DNA from: an uncultured Spirochaetales bacterium
Lineage (GTDB): Bacteria > Spirochaetota > Spirochaetia > Sphaerochaetales > Sphaerochaetaceae
Length of the DNA stretch: 6,105 nucleotides
Reading direction: 5' to 3'
Assembly: GCA_937902565.1 (NCBI GenBank)
Contig: CALFMX010000005.1
Coordinates: 1 to 6,105, forward strand
Of the stretch, positions 1 to 4,696 are shown in pieces. Under the pieces are notes generated by a model, which ran no database searches, was not told the DNA's origin, and worked only from the letters and a program-made list of their open reading frames with translations. The position numbers were made by a program, and so were the translations under genes. How positions within the stretch are numbered: position 1 is the first letter of the stretch; the number at the start of each line of letters is the position of its first letter.

Positions 1-223
1 TCCTGATTGTCAGGAAGAACTCCCCCCACTGATTCCAAAGCGTGATGTAATTGTTCATGATTGGACGGATGAAGAGCTTGGGAGGATATTTCAGGATATC
101 ACGTTGTCTTCTAAACGAGGCAGCCACAACAAATAGGATAGGGAAGGCTGACCAGAGGAAAATGAACAATGTTACTATGAAGCGTACCGTCAGTTTTGGT
201 AATTTTGTTAATTGTTTTTTCAT
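1..223 (-). CDS. Carbohydrate ABC transporter permease, MalG type (N-terminal part, runs off left edge)
   Basis: This is the first 74 residues of an inner-membrane permease of a binding-protein-dependent sugar importer. It begins MKKQLTKLPKLTVRF and has one hydrophobic segment at about residues 14-35. That is followed by the polar stretch FRRQRDIL, then PPKLFI and NNYITLWNQWGEFF, which matches the N-terminal layout of MalG-type permeases (TM1, a 'P..LF......NY..LW' stretch, then TM2). The EAA loop that touches the ATPase would lie outside the window. The ATG at 221-223 is supported by AAGGAG (plus-strand 232-237) 8 nt upstream. That ribosome site lies within the last codons and stop of the preceding permease gene, whose stop ends 5 nt before this start, so the two are very likely translationally coupled. 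The family call is firm; the transported sugar is unknown. Confidence 0.9.
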   Translation of the reverse strand, partial: MKKQLTKLPKLTVRFIVTLFIFLWSAFPILFVVAASFRRQRDILKYPPKLFIRPIMNNYITLWNQWGEFFLTIR

Positions 224-228
224 CGCAG

Positions 229-1104
229 TTACTCCTTGGTCGACATGCGGTTTTGCATCTGGTATAGATAGAGTGATGCGATTAACAGTGATCCGATAAC
301 CATCAACCACCCGGTAGCTGCTGCTATACCGAAATTTCCATAACGGAATGCGTGCTGATAGAGGTATACGGCCATCACCTCAGTCTTTCGGATGGGGCCT
401 CCTCGTGTTAGGAGCCAGACCTCCGAAAAGAGTCTGAAGGCAAAGACAAGACGGAAAATAATAGTGATCAACATTGTTTGCGTGAGAAGGGGCAGGGTGA
501 TCCTGAAGTAAATCTGAAAACTGTCTGCACCGTCAATCCGGGCCGCTTCATAGATGGTCTCAGAGATTGAGAGCATCCCCGAATAGAGCAAGATGAAGGT
601 AAATGGCAAGTGCAACCATAAGTTGATGAACCCGATCAAGACCAAGCTTTGCGACGGCGAGACGCAGTAGTTCACATTACTGTGAGTAATCATTGATAAT
701 AATCGGGCCACTATACCAATGTTCGGGTCCATAAGAGTCTTCCAAATCAAAACTCCAACGACCGGAGAGATAGCGTATGGCATTAAAATGACTGGGAACA
801 TCAGCTTTTTTGCAAGCACCCCTTTGATGAAGAAGGTTGCAAGCAGTAGCCCAAGGACCATTTCAATGTACACAACACCGATAACTACCAAAAATGTGTT
901 AAGAGTCGCTCTCCAAAAGTATGGATCAGTAAACAGCTGGCGATAATTCTCAAGTCCCACAAACTGGAGTGAAGTACCCCATGTCGAAGTGTTGAGGCTG
1001 AGCCATAGGATATACAGTGTAGGTAACCCTACAACAACCAACAGAACAAAATGCACAGGTGTCAATAATAAGTATGGTATTATCTGTTCGCGTTTACGTT
1101 TCAC
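229..1104 (-). CDS. Carbohydrate ABC transporter permease, MalF/UgpA type
   Basis: A 291-residue inner-membrane permease, the usual length for sugar permeases of the MalF/UgpA/LacF kind that lack the extra MalF periplasmic loop. Hydrophobic segments lie at about 10-35, 69-93, 102-122, 152-176, 208-228 and 262-282, giving six membrane spans. The EAA motif that docks to the ATPase is clear: EAARIDGA at 186-193 continuing to ITLPLL at 202-207. LENYRQLF near residue 51 is also typical. It should form a heterodimeric channel with the next gene's product. The start is GTG at 1102-1104, chosen because AAGAGGT (plus-strand 1110-1116) lies 5-6 nt upstream and because KRKR followed directly by a hydrophobic segment is a normal N-terminus. 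The gene starts 27 nt after the binding-protein stop, so one operon is likely. The ligand is unknown. Confidence 0.95.
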   Translation of the reverse strand: MKRKREQIIPYLLLTPVHFVLLVVVGLPTLYILWLSLNTSTWGTSLQFVGLENYRQLFTDPYFWRATLNTFLVVIGVVYIEMVLGLLLATFFIKGVLAKKLMFPVILMPYAISPVVGVLIWKTLMDPNIGIVARLLSMITHSNVNYCVSPSQSLVLIGFINLWLHLPFTFILLYSGMLSISETIYEAARIDGADSFQIYFRITLPLLTQTMLITIIFRLVFAFRLFSEVWLLTRGGPIRKTEVMAVYLYQHAFRYGNFGIAAATGWLMVIGSLLIASLYLYQMQNRMSTKE

Positions 1105-1131
1105 GTCTAACCTCTTGGAGAGCGAAAGCCC

Positions 1132-2451
1132 TTATTTGTTAAGTAGTTTCTCAAGACGAGTTTGCAAGGATTTCACTGCATCTTGCACACTCTTTGCTCC
1201 GATGACCGCCGATTGGCTCTCTTCCTGGAAGATAGTCCATGCTTCGAGTGAGTTGTCGAATGCAGGTAGCACAGTAGCATTCTTGAGTGCTTCAGCTTCG
1301 TCGATTTTCCAGGGATACAGCTCAAGTACCCGGGGGTCAACATACGTTGACGGGCGTACCGGGCTATTGCCGTTGAGTGCCGCACGGACTGTGTTCTCCT
1401 TGGAAGAGAGCTCTCTGATCAAATCCCAAGCAAGATCCTTGTTCTTTGAATTTTTGGGAATTGCCATCGACCAGATTTCCATGATCTGATCAGATGGAGT
1501 ATGCTCATCGATGTCTACATGCTTGGTCACTTTGATGGATCCCGGGAACTCCGATACATCGGGGTTGTTGTACACTGTGTACCGTGCAAACGGTCCGAAC
1601 GCCATTGCTGCCCGACCGGTGGTGATCATTGCATTTTGATCATCAATGGTGATGGTTGCAAAGTTCGAGGGCACTGCTTTGGCTTTGTAGAGGGTGGCCA
1701 AGTCGGTAAGCCCTTGAATCATTTCCGGTGTGTCGGCGGTGATTGTCACTTTTCCATCCTCATCGACTGTAAAGAGCTTCGCACCGTAGTCTGCGAGGAA
1801 ACGATAGATCGATGCGTAGCCCTCACCGAAGTTGGCAACCAATCCGGTGACTTCAGTCCCGTCGGCACGCTTGTAAGTGAGCTGTTTTGAGTATTCAAAG
1901 ATCTCCTTGGCTGTCTTTGGAGGACGAGTTAAGCCTCGTTCATTGAATAGGACTTCATTCCAGTGCAATCCACCTAGGGAATGGCGATAGGGGATGGCAA
2001 TAAGGTTGCCCTTATATTTGGTGGCGATAAGCAGATTTTCTGGAATTTCAGCCAGATCTTCAATAGGGCTCTTGGCCAGATACGGATCAAGGGGTTCTAG
2101 CTGTGAAGTAAGGCGTGGATCCACATACTTATCGATGATAAAGGCGATATCGATGCTTGATTCCTTCAAAGCAAGCTCTCTATACAGCCTCTCATGCACA
2201 GGATCGATACCAGCGGTAATCCATACGATGTTGACGTTGTTGCGTTCAGCCCATTCGCCGACAATATCTCCTCCTGTTGTCCCTGCAACTGTTCCACGAG
2301 CAACATTTTCATGTACTGAATGGGAGAGTAGGGTCAGTGTTACCTTGCCTTTCGGTGAATCCTCTTTCTGGCCTGCAGCAAACGATACTGCTGATACCAA
2401 GAGTAGCACGACACAAATTGTTAGCATTCGTCTCAATTTTTGTGTTCTCAT
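1132..2451 (-). CDS. Extracellular solute-binding protein of a sugar ABC importer (family 1 type)
   Basis: A 439-residue secreted protein that would capture a sugar or oligosaccharide outside the inner membrane and deliver it to the two permeases encoded downstream. Residues 1-25 are a signal peptide: RTQKLRR, a hydrophobic core (LTICVVLLLVSAV), then SFA/AG, a fair signal peptidase I site. There is no cysteine after the core, so it is not a lipoprotein. The mature part has features usual in this family: the DIAFIID stretch, IPYRHSLGGLHWNEVLFNERGL, GRAAMAFGPFARYTVYN, and MAIPKNSKNKDLAWDLIRELSS near the C-terminus. I placed the start at the ATG ending at 2451, with AAAAGGAG 10 nt upstream and a clean signal peptide. 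An in-frame ATG 10 codons upstream (at 2481) has only a weak ribosome site and would put ten polar residues before the signal. The 'FAAGQKE' mature end is common in spirochaete binding proteins. The ligand cannot be inferred. Confidence 0.92.
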   Translation of the reverse strand: MRTQKLRRMLTICVVLLLVSAVSFAAGQKEDSPKGKVTLTLLSHSVHENVARGTVAGTTGGDIVGEWAERNNVNIVWITAGIDPVHERLYRELALKESSIDIAFIIDKYVDPRLTSQLEPLDPYLAKSPIEDLAEIPENLLIATKYKGNLIAIPYRHSLGGLHWNEVLFNERGLTRPPKTAKEIFEYSKQLTYKRADGTEVTGLVANFGEGYASIYRFLADYGAKLFTVDEDGKVTITADTPEMIQGLTDLATLYKAKAVPSNFATITIDDQNAMITTGRAAMAFGPFARYTVYNNPDVSEFPGSIKVTKHVDIDEHTPSDQIMEIWSMAIPKNSKNKDLAWDLIRELSSKENTVRAALNGNSPVRPSTYVDPRVLELYPWKIDEAEALKNATVLPAFDNSLEAWTIFQEESQSAVIGAKSVQDAVKSLQTRLEKLLNK

Positions 2452-2461
2452 TTCAAACGTT

Positions 2462-2469
2462 CTCCTTTT
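2462..2469 (-). promoter_or_regulatory. Ribosome binding site deciding the start of the binding-protein gene
   Basis: On the minus strand this reads AAAAGGAG and lies 10 nt before the ATG at 2451. It falls inside the reading frame if the upstream ATG at 2481 is used, so it argues for the internal start. The upstream ATG has AGAGGA about 11 nt away as a weaker competitor. Confidence 0.6.
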
Positions 2470-2531
2470 TGATTGATCCAATTCTTTTGATGTCCTCTTC
2501 TTGTTGGTTGCTTTTTTGTCCCGTATGGCGC

Positions 2532-2545
2532 AGTATAAACATACT
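2532..2545. repeat. Short perfect inverted repeat over the candidate -10 (possible operator)
   Basis: AGTAT-AAAC-ATACT has 5-bp perfect arms and a 4-bp spacer. It sits in the divergent region between the importer operon and the IclR-type gene and covers the -10 candidate on the minus strand, where a bound repressor would block transcription. Short inverted repeats occur by chance in AT-rich DNA, so this stays tentative. Confidence 0.35.
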
Positions 2546-2562
2546 CTACGAGCACATGTTGA
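2532..2562 (-). promoter_or_regulatory. Candidate promoter for the ABC importer operon
   Basis: On the minus strand a -10-like TATACT (plus 2532-2537) matches five of six consensus positions. A weak -35-like TCAACA (plus 2557-2562) matches four of six, with a 19-nt spacer, which is longer than ideal. The position is sensible: about 80 nt upstream of the binding-protein start, in the divergent region shared with the regulator. The -10 lies within an inverted repeat that could be an operator. This is a pattern match only. Confidence 0.35.
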
Positions 2563-2575
2563 TGCTACTATAGCA
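2563..2575. repeat. Short perfect inverted repeat TGCTA-CTA-TAGCA (possible IclR operator)
   Basis: A 13-bp sequence with perfect 5-bp arms around a 3-bp spacer. Its centre is about 30 bp from the centre of the AGTAT/ATACT repeat, close to three helical turns, so both could be met on one face of the DNA. It lies just upstream of the minus-strand -35 candidate and 37 bp before the regulator's ATG, which fits a site for autoregulation and importer control. IclR-family proteins usually bind palindromes of about this size in such divergent regions. Binding is inferred. Confidence 0.35.
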
Positions 2576-2600
2576 CCATATCGAAGTCAAGGAAAATTCT

Positions 2601-2605
2601 AGGGG
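2601..2605 (+). promoter_or_regulatory. Ribosome binding site of the IclR-type regulator
   Basis: AGGGG followed by a run of six T and then the ATG at 2612, a 6-nt spacing. It supports this start for the regulator gene. No clear plus-strand promoter was found upstream. Confidence 0.6.
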
Positions 2606-2611
2606 TTTTTT

Positions 2612-3268
2612 ATGGCGTTTCCAGCACAGCCAAATCAGAGTATTATCCGTGGTTTTATAATTCTTCAAGAAGTAATTGGTTTGGGCCGTCCCTCTGGGAG
2701 CAGAGAAATTTCTCGCTTGCTAAATATGGAACATAGCTCTGTAAACCGAATACTTGGTACGCTTGCTGCTACAGGATTCCTTGTTCAGGACAAAGATAAA
2801 AAATATCTTCCAGGACCACATATTCATGTCCTTTCAGCCTTGAGTTTGAATGCATCACAAGTGATTCCCGCATCATTGCCTGTTCTTCAATCATTCCATG
2901 ATTTTGGGGCAGTCGTGGCTCTGGGGTCGTTATGGCGAGAGACGGTCGTATATTTCCTTCATGCCAAGGCTAACCAAGATCTTGCCCATAGTGTCGGCGT
3001 GCATGAGAATTATCCCGCGAACAAGTCGATAATCGGGACTGTCCTTGCACCTGGCGGCCCTGTGAGCGCATACACCGACCGCCCAAAACTTGGAGAACGA
3101 GCTTGGGGAGCCCGCGTCAGTGAGAGCGAAAATATTGGAATTGCTATTGTTTTGCCTATTGATCATCCTCGCGCCAACCCTCCTCATGTGATGCAACAGA
3201 TGGCAGAGGATGCCGCTCAAGAAATACATAAGAACCTACTGAATCGAAGGTGGGCGAGTAGTACGTAG
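2612..3268 (+). CDS. IclR-family transcriptional regulator with a shortened effector domain
   Basis: A 218-residue protein with an IclR-type N-terminal winged helix at about 8-66: SIIRGFIILQEVI (helix 1), SGSREISRLLNMEHSSVNRILGTLAATGFL (helix-turn-helix) and VQDKDKKYLPG (wing). 'Helix, ISRLL, VNRIL..L...GFL, KYLPG' is the classical pattern. The C-terminal part keeps some IclR effector-domain signs: VVALGSLWRETVVYF at 101-115, SVGVHENYPANKS at 127-139 and ESENIGIAIVLPI at 171-183. It lacks roughly 30 residues normally found between the 'GK' region and the 'E...GI.....P' strand, and the last beta strand also seems absent. Typical members are about 250 residues. It is divergently transcribed from the importer operon, so it probably controls that operon in response to the sugar or a derivative. 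No terminator follows it, and its transcript would run toward glgC from the opposite side. The last few residues (RRWASST) may come from the recombined DNA at the junction. Confidence 0.85.
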   Translation: MAFPAQPNQSIIRGFIILQEVIGLGRPSGSREISRLLNMEHSSVNRILGTLAATGFLVQDKDKKYLPGPHIHVLSALSLNASQVIPASLPVLQSFHDFGAVVALGSLWRETVVYFLHAKANQDLAHSVGVHENYPANKSIIGTVLAPGGPVSAYTDRPKLGERAWGARVSESENIGIAIVLPIDHPRANPPHVMQQMAEDAAQEIHKNLLNRRWASST

Positions 3269-3332
3269 GGCAAGGTTCGCTGAGAAGGGTGCCGTCCATG
3301 TCGACGGCGATGAGCTTCATAGGCGTGCTCAT
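3269..3332 (-). pseudogene. 5' fragment of a HAD-superfamily (Cof-type) hydrolase gene, truncated
   Basis: Read on the minus strand from the ATG ending at 3332, the frame gives MSTPMKLIAVDMDGTLLSE. The part KLIAVDMDGTLL is motif I of HAD phosphatases, where the two Asp residues form the phosphoaspartate and assist acid-base catalysis. It sits at the very N-terminus, exactly where Cof-type sugar or cofactor phosphatases carry it. After about residue 19 the frame continues (CPTYYSPTFDS...) without resembling the family, enters the 3' end of the IclR-type gene on the opposite strand, and stops at 3156-3158 after 58 codons. A whole gene would need about 260 residues, so motifs II-IV are missing. 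The first codons are GC-rich like glgC, unlike the DNA to the left. No good ribosome site precedes it. I read it as the remnant of a gene that once followed glgC. The exact breakpoint cannot be fixed by eye. Confidence 0.7.
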
Positions 3333-3358
3333 GAATCGGTTCTTGGAGGAATGGGCAC

Positions 3359-3391
3359 AAAAAAGGCGGGAAGGGTAGGCCCCCTCCCGCC
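3359..3391 (-). terminator. Rho-independent terminator of the glgA-glgC operon
   Basis: On the minus strand, 7 nt after the glgC stop, an 11-bp GC-rich stem (GGCGGGAGGGG pairing with CCCTTCCCGCC, one G-U pair) closes a 5-nt loop, GCCTA, and is followed directly by six T. That is a textbook intrinsic terminator in the glgC direction. On the plus strand the hairpin has no T-run after it, so it should not stop the regulator's transcript efficiently. Confidence 0.92.
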
Positions 3392-3398
3392 GTCTGAT

Positions 3399-4694
3399 TT
3401 ACATTACCGTTCCGTTCTTGATGACGGCATTCTTGTTGATGACGATGATCCCGTCATGGATCGAATACATGGCGAAGTCACCCTCCTTGCGGGGGATGTC
3501 ATCGATGCCGATGCGGCACCCATCCCCGATGCGGGCATTCTGGTCGATGATCGCCCTCCTGATGATCGTTGCCTTCCCGATGCCGACGTTGGGGATGCCC
3601 CGCTTGGCGTTCTCCTTCTTCTCCTCTTCGGTCTCGTAGAAGGAGGCACCCATGCAGTAGACCCCGTCGAGGGAGGCGCCGCTCTCGATGATCGTGCGAA
3701 CGCCGATGATCGAGTTGACGATATAGGCGTTGGTGATGATCGATCCCTCACTGGTCAGGGAGTTGGAGATGTTGCAGAAGTTCACCTTGGTCGCCGGCAA
3801 GTGTCGGCGGTGGGTGTAGATCGGCATCTCCTCATTGTAGAAGTTGAACTGGGGGTTGATGGACGCAAGGTCCAGGTTGGTGTCATAGAACGCCTTGATC
3901 GTCCCGATATCCTCCCAGAAGCCGTCGAAGAGGTAGGAGGCGACCTTGCGCTGCTTGATCACGTCGGGGATGATCTCCTTGCCGAAGTCGGTCTTGTCGT
4001 TGTTGAGCACCTCCTCCATGGTCTTGGCGTTGAAGATATAGATGCCCATGCTGGCCAGGTACTCGTTGGAGGCATTCACGCCGACACCGAGGGACTGCTT
4101 CATGAATGCATCCCCGACCTTGTACTCACTGATGTCCAGGTCCGAAGCGGGTTTCTCGTAGAACTTGTTGATGATCCCCTCTTCGTCGACCCCCATGATG
4201 CCCAGGCCGGTAGCCTGCTCACGGCTGATCGGCTTGGCGGCGATGGTCAGCTCGGCCCCGGTGTCGATGTGGCGCTTGAGCATATCCTGCAGGTCCATGC
4301 GGTAGAGCTGGTCCCCGCTGAGGATGATGTAGTAGTCAGCCTGTTGGTCCCTGAAGTGGCGGAGGTTCTTGCGCACAGCATCTGCGGTCCCTTGGTACCA
4401 GGTATCGGTCTGGTTGGTCTGCTCTGCAGCGAGGATCTCGACGAAACCGTTGGAGAAGGTATCAAAGATATAGGTATTTGCAATGTGGTTGTGCAGTGAA
4501 GCGGAGTTGAACTGTGTCAGGATGTAGATTTGTTTGAAGTTGCTGTTGATGCAGTTTGAGATCGGGATGTCCACCAAGCGATACTTGCCGGCAAACGGCA
4601 CCGCTGGTTTGGCACGGTCCATCGTCAGTGGATAGAGGCGGGTGCCTTTTCCCCCGCCCAATACGATTGCAATTACTCTCTCTTTGGTCCGCAT
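3399..4694 (-). CDS. glgC: Glucose-1-phosphate adenylyltransferase (ADP-glucose pyrophosphorylase)
   Basis: Cytoplasmic enzyme that makes ADP-glucose and pyrophosphate from ATP and glucose-1-phosphate, the committed step of glycogen synthesis. It is 431 residues long, normal for the family. The N-terminal nucleotidyltransferase domain shows VLGGGKGTRLYPLT at 11-24, RAKPAVPFAGKYR at 27-39, SNCINS at 46-51, WYQGTADAVRKN at 99-110, LSGDQLYRMD at 125-134 with the metal-binding Asp at 128, FYEKP at 178-182 (the substrate-binding Lys at 181) and FWEDIGTI at 259-266. The C-terminal left-handed beta-helix has the cyanobacterial/plant-like ending RRAIIDQNARIGDG...GIIVINKNAVIKNGTV. The Lys equivalent to potato K404 is Gln 385; that of K441 is kept (Lys 421). 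The ATG at 4692-4694 is chosen because AAGGAG lies 9 nt upstream; the GTG at 4700 would leave only 3 nt. The start is 2 nt after the glgA stop, so translation is probably coupled. Confidence 0.96.
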   Translation of the reverse strand: MRTKERVIAIVLGGGKGTRLYPLTMDRAKPAVPFAGKYRLVDIPISNCINSNFKQIYILTQFNSASLHNHIANTYIFDTFSNGFVEILAAEQTNQTDTWYQGTADAVRKNLRHFRDQQADYYIILSGDQLYRMDLQDMLKRHIDTGAELTIAAKPISREQATGLGIMGVDEEGIINKFYEKPASDLDISEYKVGDAFMKQSLGVGVNASNEYLASMGIYIFNAKTMEEVLNNDKTDFGKEIIPDVIKQRKVASYLFDGFWEDIGTIKAFYDTNLDLASINPQFNFYNEEMPIYTHRRHLPATKVNFCNISNSLTSEGSIITNAYIVNSIIGVRTIIESGASLDGVYCMGASFYETEEEKKENAKRGIPNVGIGKATIIRRAIIDQNARIGDGCRIGIDDIPRKEGDFAMYSIHDGIIVINKNAVIKNGTVM

Positions 4695-4696
4695 AC

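Noticed and set aside
989..2476. Several plus-strand open frames of 129-166 codons opposite the binding-protein gene and the permease start.
   Set aside because: Low-information, Ser-rich antisense frames; the minus-strand binding protein has a signal peptide and family pattern.
2504..2539. Possible plus-strand promoter for the regulator using TATAAA at 2534-2539.
   Set aside because: No -35-like hexamer lies at 16-18 nt; TTGTCC is 11 nt and TTGGTT 24 nt away.
2930..3229. Minus-strand frame of 99 codons inside the IclR-type gene.
   Set aside because: No recognisable motif and no ribosome site; the plus-strand regulator explains the region.
3133..3398. Hairpin at 3365-3391 as a terminator for the plus-strand regulator.
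   Set aside because: On the plus strand the stem is followed by GTCTGATTT rather than a T-run, so it does not meet the pattern in that direction.
3351..4499. Long plus-strand open frame (382 codons) opposite glgC.
   Set aside because: Its product is a run of Asp, Val, Leu and Gly without domain patterns, the usual result of reading a GC-rich gene on the opposite strand. glgC in the other direction is certain.
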